Below, piece by piece: positions 31,327-40,561 of a stretch of DNA of 40,561 nt. Every line of letters begins with the position of its first letter. Position 1 is the first letter of the stretch. This DNA comes from Propionibacteriaceae bacterium. Lineage in GTDB: Bacteria; Actinomycetota; Actinomycetes; Propionibacteriales; Propionibacteriaceae. The notes beneath the pieces were generated by a model that had not been told where the DNA came from, did no database searches, and saw nothing but the letters and a program-made list of their open reading frames with translations. The stretch lies in assembly GCA_031272805.1 (NCBI GenBank), contig JAISTC010000095.1:1-40561 (forward strand). Reading direction: 5' to 3'. Position numbers and translations under genes: made by a program.

Positions 31327-31331
31327 CTTCG

Positions 31332-31405
31332 TAGCGGGGGTAGGATTTGAACCTACGACCTCTGGGTTATGAGCCCAGCGAGCTGCCGAACTGCTCCACC
31401 CCGCG
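31332..31405 (-). tRNA. initiator tRNA-fMet (CAU)
   Basis: A 74-nt cloverleaf starting CGCGGGG, with the unpaired first base of bacterial initiator tRNAs. The anticodon stem has the three G-C pairs (TGGG-CTCATAA-CCCA) that mark initiators, the T loop is TTCAAAT and the discriminator is A. CCA is not encoded. Confidence 0.96.
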
Positions 31406-31416
31406 GTGCTCTCGCC

Positions 31417-31422
31417 ACATTA
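31417..31422 (-). promoter_or_regulatory. -10 box TAATGT of the initiator tRNA
   Basis: TAATGT 11 nt before the tRNA 5' end on the minus strand, in the gap behind the pullulanase gene. Confidence 0.5.
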
Positions 31423-31476
31423 CTCGCCTGGGGGCGCTTCGGCCAAATCTGTGGCCGGCATCACCTGGTCACGCCG

Positions 31477-34080
<2,604 letters not shown>

Positions 34081-34087
34081 GGGCTGA

Positions 34088-34093
34088 ACAGTA
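34088..34093 (-). promoter_or_regulatory. -10 box TACTGT of the pullulanase gene (leaderless)
   Basis: TACTGT, 7 nt, ATG on the minus strand. It decides the start at 34080. Confidence 0.55.
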
Positions 34094-34273
34094 CCGGCCC
34101 CGCGACAACGGGTGTGATCATGGCGCGAACTCGGACCCTGTCCCACCCACAGCGGCCTCCACCCCCGGATCGGGCCGCTATCGGTGTGACCGCGTCCGAG
34201 GTGGGCACACAATCACGCCCACTCCCGCCACCCGCCCGAATGTGGACGCGCGGGTACGCGCCGCCCACCTGGC

Positions 34274-34279
34274 TAGACT
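34274..34279 (+). promoter_or_regulatory. -10 box TAGACT of the peptide importer operon
   Basis: TAGACT 53 nt before the ATG at 34333, giving a leader of about 47 nt with AGAAGGA as ribosome-binding site. The remaining divergent spacer towards the pullulanase promoter shows no clear operator. Confidence 0.5.
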
Positions 34280-34332
34280 TGTGCGGCCACGCGCCCCCGC
34301 GTGGCCATCCGCCCATCAGAAGGACACGCACC

Positions 34333-35877
34333 ATGACCCCAGGTCTGCCTCCCCGGCCGCTCCGCCGCCCGCTCCGCCTCGCCGCCCTCCTCGTGACGGC
34401 CGCGCTGGCGGGACTGACGGCGTGTACGGGGACAGCCGCCACCGACCCGACGGACAACTCGAGCGCCTCAGGCCAGGCCGACACCAGCCTCGCCGTCGGC
34501 GCCACGCTCGAGCCCTCGACCCTCGACTTCACGGCCTCGTCCGAGGCCGCCATCGGCCAGGTCCTCCTGTACAACGTCTACGAGACGCTGCTGCGGATCG
34601 ACCAACAGGGCGAGCTGCAACCCCTCCTGGCGACGGGTTACACGCTGTCCGACGACCGCCTGACCTACACGTTCACGCTGGACCCCAAGGCCACGTTCGC
34701 CTCCGGGACCAAGGTCGACGCCGACGCCGTCATCAAGTCCATCGAGCGGCTCAAGCCCGCGGTCAACACGAATGTCTCCGCCCCCCTCGCCCTGGTCGCC
34801 GCGACCGAGGCCGTCGACGCGACGACGGTGGCCGTGACGCTGACCCACCCGTCCAACTCGTGGCTCTACGACATGGCCTCGACCGCCGGGATCGTCGTCG
34901 ACCCCGCCACGACCGACCTGGCCCAGCGCCCGGCCGGCTCCGGGCCCTACCAGTTCTCGACCTGGACGCGCGGCGACCAGATCACGCTGACCAAGAACCA
35001 GTCCTACTGGGGGACTCCGGCCGGCTTCGACGAGGTCACGTTCCGCTACTTCTCCGACCCCAACGCGATGAACTCCGCGGAGCTCTCCGGCGGGATCGAC
35101 ATCATCTCCGACCTGACCTCGCCCAGCTCGCTCTCGGCCTTCGCCGACACGTCGCAGTACCAGGTGATCGACGGCACGACGACCGGCGAGGTCGTGCTCG
35201 GGTTCAACCACACGAAGCCCGCCCTGCAAGACCGCCGCGTCCGCCAGGCGATCAACTACGCCATCGACCGCCAGTCGCTCCTCGACACGGTCTGGGGCGG
35301 CAAGGGCCTCCTGATCGGCTCGATGGTCGCCCCGACCGACCCCTACTACGAGGACCTCTCCCAGACCTACCCCTACGACCCGGAGAAGGCCAAGGCGCTC
35401 CTGGCCGAGGCGGGCCAGGAGAACCTGACGCTGGCGCTGCGCGTGCCGGTCGTGCCCTACGCCACGTCCGCCGCCCAGGTCATCGCGTCGATGCTCGGCC
35501 AGGTCGGGGTCACGGTCGAAGTCAGCGAGCTGGATTTCGGCACCTGGTACACGCAGGTCTTCACGGACGGCGACTTCGACATGACGATCGTCAACCACGT
35601 CGAGACGCGCGACATCGTCCAGTTCGCCAACCCCGGCTACTACTGGCACTACGACAACGCCGATTTCCAGGCGCTGATCGCCCAGGCCGACGAGGCCGCG
35701 CCCGACGAGTACGTGCCCTTGATGAAGCAGGCGGCCCAGCTCCTGGCCGACGACGCGGCCGCCGACTGGCTCTGGTCCTTCCCGAGCCTGACCGTGGCGC
35801 GGGCGGATCTGACGGGCATCCCGCAGAACTCGACGACGACGAGCTTCGACCTGACCCAGATTCGGTCCAAGGCCTAG
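34333..35877 (+). CDS. peptide/oligopeptide ABC importer binding lipoprotein (family 5)
   Basis: A 514-residue family 5 extracellular solute-binding protein (DppA/OppA/NikA type). The signal peptide ends in the lipobox LTAC (Cys about 36) and a Ser/Thr/Asp linker follows. Family marks include ASSEAAIGQVLLYNVYETLLR, the LATGYTLSDDRLTYTFTL segment, GSGPYQFSTW, and DRRVRQAINYAIDRQSLLDTVW. It should capture peptides or similar ligands outside the cell and deliver them to the two permeases that follow. AGAAGGA precedes the ATG. The first permease gene starts 33 bp downstream. The ligand cannot be told. Confidence 0.93.
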   Translation: MTPGLPPRPLRRPLRLAALLVTAALAGLTACTGTAATDPTDNSSASGQADTSLAVGATLEPSTLDFTASSEAAIGQVLLYNVYETLLRIDQQGELQPLLATGYTLSDDRLTYTFTLDPKATFASGTKVDADAVIKSIERLKPAVNTNVSAPLALVAATEAVDATTVAVTLTHPSNSWLYDMASTAGIVVDPATTDLAQRPAGSGPYQFSTWTRGDQITLTKNQSYWGTPAGFDEVTFRYFSDPNAMNSAELSGGIDIISDLTSPSSLSAFADTSQYQVIDGTTTGEVVLGFNHTKPALQDRRVRQAINYAIDRQSLLDTVWGGKGLLIGSMVAPTDPYYEDLSQTYPYDPEKAKALLAEAGQENLTLALRVPVVPYATSAAQVIASMLGQVGVTVEVSELDFGTWYTQVFTDGDFDMTIVNHVETRDIVQFANPGYYWHYDNADFQALIAQADEAAPDEYVPLMKQAAQLLADDAAADWLWSFPSLTVARADLTGIPQNSTTTSFDLTQIRSKA

Positions 35878-35910
35878 TCGGAGGGCGCCAGCGCGTAAGG
35901 TGAAGGACTT

Positions 35911-36876
35911 GTGAACATCGGCGTCACTCTCGCCCGGCGGCTCGGCCTCTTCGCCGTCAGCCTGGTGGGCGCGACCCTGGTCATCTTCCTCATCGTCCAG
36001 ACCCTGCCCGGGGATGTCGCGCAGGCCACCCTCGGCCTCAACGCCACGCCCGAGGCCGTCGCCGCGCTGCGCGAGAAGTACGGCCTCGACCGGCCCGCCG
36101 TCGTCCGCTATCTGGCGTGGATGGCGGGCCTGGTCCACGGCGACCTCGGCGTCTCCTACATCTCCGGCCAGTCGGTCTTCTCCCAGATCCGGCCCTGCCT
36201 GGCCGTGACGACGTGGCTGGTCGTCCTGTCGATGCCGCTGGCGCTGCTCTGCTCGATCCCCATCGGCCTGGTCGCGGCGCTGTGGCGGCGCCGTTGGCAG
36301 GGCGCCATCGCGTCGGGGCTGTCCCAAACCGGCATGGCCGTGCCCGTGTTCTTCACGGGCATCGTGCTGGTCGTCCTGTTCGCCGTCGAGTCCCACGTCC
36401 TCCCGGCCAACGGCTACGTGCCGCTGACGGGGTCACGCGGTGACGCGGGCCGCTGGTTCAGCCACCTCCTCCTGCCCGTGGCCACGCTGGTCATCGCCCA
36501 GAGCTCCCTCCTGGCCCGCTACGTCCGCTCCGGCTTCATCGACGTCCTGACGGAGGACTACCTGCGGACGGCCCGGGCGGCGGGCTGGACCAAGTGGGGC
36601 GCGCTGATCCGCCACGGCACGCGCAACGCCGCCGTCTCCGTCGTCACGGTCGTGGGGCTCCAGATCGGCGCCATGCTGGTCGGCGCGATCATCGTCGAGC
36701 AGGTCTTCCAACTGCCCGGCCTGGGCTCGCTCCTGCTCCGGTCGGTCGGCGCGCGCGACCTGCCGGTCGTCCAGGGGATCACGGTCCTGCTCGTCCTCGC
36801 GGTCCTCCTCCTGTCGCTCCTGGTCGACGCCGCCTACCTCCTGATCGACCCCCGGCTACGGCGGGGGCAATCATGA
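35911..36876 (+). CDS. peptide ABC importer permease, DppB type
   Basis: A 321-residue inner-membrane protein with six predicted helices. RLGLFAVSLVGATLVIFLIVQTLPGD is the characteristic N-terminus of DppB-type permeases. The EAA loop reads DYLRTARAAGWTKWGALIRHGTRNA, and YLLIDPRLR ends the protein. GTG at 35911 has AAGGTGAAGGA just upstream. The stop codon overlaps the start of the next permease (ATGA). It forms the channel with that partner. Confidence 0.93.
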   Translation: MNIGVTLARRLGLFAVSLVGATLVIFLIVQTLPGDVAQATLGLNATPEAVAALREKYGLDRPAVVRYLAWMAGLVHGDLGVSYISGQSVFSQIRPCLAVTTWLVVLSMPLALLCSIPIGLVAALWRRRWQGAIASGLSQTGMAVPVFFTGIVLVVLFAVESHVLPANGYVPLTGSRGDAGRWFSHLLLPVATLVIAQSSLLARYVRSGFIDVLTEDYLRTARAAGWTKWGALIRHGTRNAAVSVVTVVGLQIGAMLVGAIIVEQVFQLPGLGSLLLRSVGARDLPVVQGITVLLVLAVLLLSLLVDAAYLLIDPRLRRGQS

Positions 36877-37685
36877 GGCGCGCGCCCCTGGTCGCCGGGC
36901 TCGTCATCGCGGCGGGCCTCGTCCTGGCGGCGCTCGTGTCGCTGGTCTGGACGCCCTACGACCCATTCCTGGTCAACGGGGCCGACCGGCTGCTGCGCCC
37001 CAGCCTGGCCCACTGGCTCGGTACGGATCGGATGGGCATCGACCTCGTGTCCCGCCTCATGGTCGGCGCCCGCACGACCCTCATGGTCGGCGTGCTGGCC
37101 GTCCTCGGCGCGGCCGTCGTCGGCGTCCCGCTCGGCATCGCGGCCGGGATGCGCCGGGGCGTCCTCTCCGACGTCATCCTGCGCGCCTCCGACATCCTGT
37201 TCGCCCTCCCCGCCCTGCTCCTGGCCATCCTCCTCGTGGCCGCCAAGGGCGCGTCTGTCGCTACGGCCACGACCGCCATCGGCATCGCCACGATCCCCGT
37301 CTTCGTGCGCATGGCCCACGGCGCCACGCTGTCGGTCATGGCCCTCGACTACATCGACGCCGCCCGCGTGGCCGGCATCTCCGCCCCGGCCATCGCGCTC
37401 CGCCACGTCGTCCCCAACATCGGCCCGATCCTCGGCGTCCAGGCCTCGGCCTCCTTCTCGACCGCCATCTTGGCCGAGGCCGGCCTCTCCTACCTCGGCC
37501 TGGCGGCGTCGGCCGCGACGCCGACGTGGGGCCGGATGATGCGCGACGCCCAGGACGACCTGTTCCTGACCCCGTGGCCCGCCCTCGTGCCCGGCCTCGC
37601 CATCGCCCTCGCCGTCCTCGGCTTCAACCTGCTCGGCGACGGCCTGCGCGACTACCTCGACCCCCGGCTGAAGGAGCTGCGATGA
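36873..37685 (+). CDS. peptide ABC importer permease, DppC type
   Basis: A 270-residue inner-membrane protein. It has the DppC marks HWLGTDRMGIDLVSRLMVGARTTL near the N-terminus, the EAA loop DYIDAARVAGISAPAIALRHVVPN, and a C-terminus GFNLLGDGLRDYLDPRLK. ATG at 36873 overlaps the upstream stop as ATGA, and the stop overlaps the ATPase start the same way, so translation of the operon is coupled. The frame is open further upstream but only as a shadow of the first permease gene. Confidence 0.94.
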   Translation: MRRAPLVAGLVIAAGLVLAALVSLVWTPYDPFLVNGADRLLRPSLAHWLGTDRMGIDLVSRLMVGARTTLMVGVLAVLGAAVVGVPLGIAAGMRRGVLSDVILRASDILFALPALLLAILLVAAKGASVATATTAIGIATIPVFVRMAHGATLSVMALDYIDAARVAGISAPAIALRHVVPNIGPILGVQASASFSTAILAEAGLSYLGLAASAATPTWGRMMRDAQDDLFLTPWPALVPGLAIALAVLGFNLLGDGLRDYLDPRLKELR

Positions 37686-38562
37686 CCGCCCTCCTGGCCG
37701 TCGACGGCCTCAACGTCTGGTTCGGCCGCTCCCGCAGCCACGTCCTGAAGTCCGTCACGTTCGCCGTCCAGCCGGGCGAGCGGGTCGGGCTCATCGGGGA
37801 GTCGGGCTCGGGTAAGTCCGTCACGGCGTTGGCCCTGCTCGGCCTGTTGGCGGAGAACGCCACGACGGCCGGGACCGTGACGTACGGCGGCCGCAACCTG
37901 CTGGCGCTGCCCGAGCGCGAGCTGGCGCGGCTGCGCGGCCAGGAGCTGACGATGGTGTTCCAGGAGCCGATGACCGCGCTCGACCCGACGATGCGGGTCG
38001 GCCGCCAGGTGGCCGAGGTCATCAAGCTCCACGACGACGCCTCCGGCAAGGAGACCCGGGCCCGCGTCGTCGAGCGGCTCGGCCAGGTCGGCCTGCCCGA
38101 CCCGGCGGGGCTGGCCGAGGCGTTTCCCCACGAGCTGTCCGGCGGCCAGCGCCAGCGCGTCATCCTGGCGATGGCCCTGATGAACCGTCCCCGGCTCGTC
38201 ATCTGCGACGAGCCGACGACCGCGCTCGACGTGACGGTCCAGGCCCAGGTCCTGGCGCTGCTGGACCACGAGCTGACGGCCGCGGGCGCGGCCACGCTGT
38301 TCATCTCCCACGACCTGGCGGTCGTGGCGCAGGTGTGCCAGCGGGTCATGGTCATGCTGGACGGCGAGATCGTCGAGCAGGGCCCGGTCGGCGACGTCCT
38401 GTCCCACCCGGCCCACCCGTACACGCAGGGCCTCATCGCCACGGCCCGGCTGGACCGGGCCGTGCCCGGCAGCCACCTGCCGACCGTGGACGACTTCTAC
38501 GCCCGCGCCTCCCGGCCCGCCGCCAAGGTGCCGGCGGCCGTCGAGATGAGGGGGGTGGCCCG

Positions 38563-38566
<4 letters not shown>
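37682..38566 (+). CDS. peptide ABC importer ATPase, DppD type
   Basis: A 294-residue ATP-binding subunit. Walker A is GESGSGKS near 39-46, the Q-loop is MVFQEPMTALDP, the signature LSGGQRQRV, and Walker B LVICDEPTTALD followed by SHD. The C-terminal HPYTQGLIA segment is typical of the oligopeptide/nickel ATPases, though the usual iron-sulfur-type Cys motif of DppD is not seen in the short tail. Start and stop both overlap the neighbouring genes (ATGA and GTGA). It should pair with the DppF-type subunit encoded next. Confidence 0.95.
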
Positions 38567-39348
<782 letters not shown>

Positions 39349-39366
39349 CCCGTCGCCCCGGCGGCA

Positions 39367-39495
39367 GGACTGGGGTGTCGGGCAAGGTCGAGGTGTCGGG
39401 CCCCGCGGCCTTGGCGAGGAACACGTCATCCTGCGCGGAGGCGCGCCAGCGCCGGAGTCGCAGGACCCGGGCGGCGGGGCCCGACACCCCCGGCC
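39367..39495. repeat. hairpin repeat E with a nested GTCATCCTGCG hairpin
   Basis: A degenerate extra arm (39367-39385), then arm GGTCGAGGTGTCGGGCC (39386-39402). A perfect 15-bp stem joins 39392-39406 and 39474-39488. In its loop, GGCGAGGAAC is followed by GTCATCCTGCG and CGCAGGA (39429-39435 and 39459-39465), a second hairpin of the R1 type. It is the likely end of the peptide importer transcript. Confidence 0.8.
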
Positions 39496-39648
39496 TGTCG
39501 CTGCGGCCACGTCACTCAAGAAGAGCGGGAAGAGGGAGTTGCGTTTCCTCGGGCCCCGCAAGGGGGCCCTCGTCAACGCTGGCGGTCTGTCCCGCGTGGC
39601 GGCAGGGGTATGACCGGGCCGTGTTGTCTCCTGTCACCCCGGCGGCAA
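39496..39648. other. gene-free spacer with one small GC hairpin
   Basis: No coding frame that I can support. GGGCCCC-gcaag-GGGGCCC at 39551-39569 is a 7-bp hairpin. CCCCGGCGGCA.G.CTG.GGTGTCG occurs both at about 39356 and 39638, so the left flanks of repeats E and F1 are duplicates. Confidence 0.5.
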
Positions 39649-39807
39649 GGCTGAGGTGTCGTGCCAGGCCGAGGTGTCGGGCCAGGCCGAGGTGTCGGGC
39701 CAGGCCGAGGTGTCGGGCCCCGCCGAGGTGTCGGGCCAGGCCGAGGTGTCGGGCCCCGCGGCCTTGGCGAGGAACGAGCCCGGGCGGCGGGGCCTGATAC
39801 CTCGGCC
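39649..39807. repeat. hairpin repeat F1 with six 18-bp arm copies
   Basis: Six head-to-tail units of GGCCGAGGTGTCGGGCC(A/C) start at 39649, 39667, 39685, 39703, 39721 and 39739. The last pairs with GGCCTGATACCTCGGCC (39791-39807), 15 of 17 positions. The loop holds GGCGAGGAACGAGC, the complement of the core seen in repeat A. Confidence 0.88.
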
Positions 39808-39830
39808 GGGTGGGGGTTGTGTGTGGGGTC

Positions 39831-39937
39831 GGCCGCGGTATCAGGTGCCCCCGCCCGGGCCTGCGACTCCGGCGCGGGCGCGCCTCCGCGCAGGATGACG
39901 TGTTCCTCGCCAGGGCGGGGCGCCCGACACCTCGGCC
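39831..39937. repeat. hairpin repeat F2, inverted relative to E
   Basis: Arms GGCCGCGGTATCAGGTG (39831-39847) and 39921-39937 match at 13 of 17. The loop is nearly the complement of that in E, including GCAGGATGACGTGTTCCTCGCC, so the nested GTCATCC hairpin is inherited as part of this subtype. F1 and F2 lie head to head. Confidence 0.8.
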
Positions 39938-39989
39938 TGGGTGGTGCTGGCGGCTCTCCGCCCGTCACGCTGGTCGAGCCACTCTGTCT

Positions 39990-40038
39990 GTCATCCTGAG
40001 CCCTTCGCTGGCGCTCAGGACAGGCTCCGCGAAGGATC
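39990..40038. repeat. GTCATCCTGAGC...GCGAAGGATC hairpin
   Basis: TCCTGAGC (39994-40001) pairs with GCTCAGGA (40013-40020) and CTTCGC (40003-40008) with GCGAAG (40029-40034), as alternative stems. It is a further type of the short intergenic GTCATCC repeats. Confidence 0.7.
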
Positions 40039-40081
40039 TCTCCTGTCATGGAGTCGCCCGCCGCGCCAACCCACACCGCTT

Positions 40082-40263
40082 GTCATCCCCCACCCTTTGT
40101 CATCCCGCACCCCTTGTCATCCCACACCGTTTGTCATCCCACACCCCTTGTCATCCCAAACCCCTTGTCATCCCGGCGAAAGCCGGGATCTTTCGGCGCA
40201 GCGAGACGAACCACGGCTCCAAGATCCCGGCTTTCGCCGGGATGACAGTGTCGCCGGGATGAC
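40082..40263. repeat. composite repeat R4: two hairpins in a perfect 24-bp inverted repeat with 17-bp tandem arms
   Basis: GTCATCCC occurs at 40082, 40099, 40116, 40133, 40150 and 40167, exactly every 17 bp. The last begins a 24-nt hairpin (40167-40190) that is repeated in perfect inversion at 40223-40246, around a 32-nt core. On the other side the arm GCCGGGATGAC recurs at 40236 and 40253, again 17 bp apart. The 40223-40246 copy is identical to the hairpin at 17339-17362. Confidence 0.92.
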
Positions 40264-40300
40264 CACGGTGAGGGGCAGGGTTCGCCGGTCACGTGCATGG

Positions 40301-40561
40301 TCACGTGCGTAGCGGCACGCGGGGCGGGTGGGCTGGGCGGACTGGTGCCTGGAAGCGTTGGTGTCGTTCGGGCGGCCGACCGGGCCGGGCGACTTCGGGA
40401 ATCCCATCCTCGGCGATGGTGACGGTCAATTGGATCGGGCTGGGATGCCGGCCGGGTTCGATCAGCGCGTGGTGATGCCGGCACAGCAGCACGAGGTTCG
40501 ATAGTTTCGTCGGCCCGCCGGCCCACCACGGGTGGATGTGGTGGGCTTGGCAGTCGGCCGG
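40301..40561 (-). CDS. HNH endonuclease domain protein, C-terminal part (DUF222/13E12 type)
   Basis: The gene enters from beyond the right edge; 86 residues are visible. The HNH fold is complete: CQAHHIHPWWAGGPTKLSN, then LVLLCRHHHALIEPG, with the zinc-binding Cys pair, the HH of the active site, the central Asn and the last His. This is the usual C-terminus of actinobacterial DUF222/HNH (13E12 repeat family) proteins, which occur in many copies per genome and are suspected mobile or phage-linked nucleases. The tail after the HNH is Pro/Arg-rich. It ends with TGA, facing the repeat block. Confidence 0.88.
   Translation of the reverse strand, partial: PADCQAHHIHPWWAGGPTKLSNLVLLCRHHHALIEPGRHPSPIQLTVTIAEDGIPEVARPGRPPERHQRFQAPVRPAHPPRVPLRT

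Noticed and set aside
34081..34212. Longer pullulanase start at 34212
   Set aside because: The extra 44 residues have no similarity to the family and the -10 box TACTGT lies 7 nt before the ATG at 34080.
39649..40183. CRISPR array
   Set aside because: The 17-18 bp units follow each other directly with no unique spacers of constant length, and no cas gene is nearby.
39349..40300. Insertion sequence in the repeat block
   Set aside because: No transposase frame or IS-type ends are seen; all frames here read through short repeats.

Overview
This very GC-rich window looks like chromosome from a high-GC actinobacterium. The signs are an Rv1473-like ABC-F protein, an Rv2747-type amino-acid N-acetyltransferase, a DUF222/13E12-style HNH fragment, an excalibur domain remnant, and many genes whose GTG or ATG start lies 6-9 nt behind a TANNNT box (leaderless transcripts). 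A member of the Propionibacteriales is possible, but I cannot fix the lineage from this sequence.

Layout. 1-5.7 kb: ABC-F ATPase with a lipoprotein gene, a serine hydrolase, and a convergent GH3 glycosidase. 5.75-11.8 kb: a CAU-anticodon tRNA; a membrane protein with a degenerate kinase-like head and a Ser/Thr/Ala/Gln repeat tail; divergent from it a tight moxR-DUF58-VWA-VWA-yggS operon. 11.7-17 kb: S9 peptidase divergent from a sugar ABC importer (binding protein plus two permeases, no ATPase), followed by remnants of vapB, vapC and an excalibur gene. 17.4-23.4 kb: nitronate monooxygenase family enzyme, DUF1345 protein, a second ABC-F protein interrupted in frame by repeats, GtrA and a UDP-galactopyranose-mutase-like flavoprotein. 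23.6-29.2 kb, minus strand: argA, a YwaF-like protein and two paralogous large membrane proteins (putative GT-C glycosyltransferases). 29.4-34.1 kb: YcxB-like protein, hipB with two operators and a hipA N-terminal fragment, TIGR01777 epimerase, initiator tRNA, type I pullulanase. 34.3-39.3 kb: a complete five-gene oligopeptide-type ABC importer operon. 39.35-40.3 kb: a dense gene-free repeat block. The window ends inside an HNH gene.

Metabolic theme. Pullulanase, GH3 glycosidase, sugar and peptide ABC importers, serine hydrolase and S9 peptidase point to a heterotroph feeding on polysaccharides and peptides. GtrA, the UGM-like protein and the two GT-C-like proteins suggest cell-envelope glycan assembly.

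The most unusual content is the repeats. One family of hairpins shares a 17-bp arm (GGCC..GG.GTC.GGC) and occurs at least six times. Its inner stem changes on both sides together, one arm type is tandemly multiplied, and two copies sit inside an ABC-F reading frame. Unrelated GTCATCC-type hairpins show the same one-sided tandem multiplication, with 17- or 20-bp periods. This polar arm amplification across several repeat families is my best candidate for an undescribed process.
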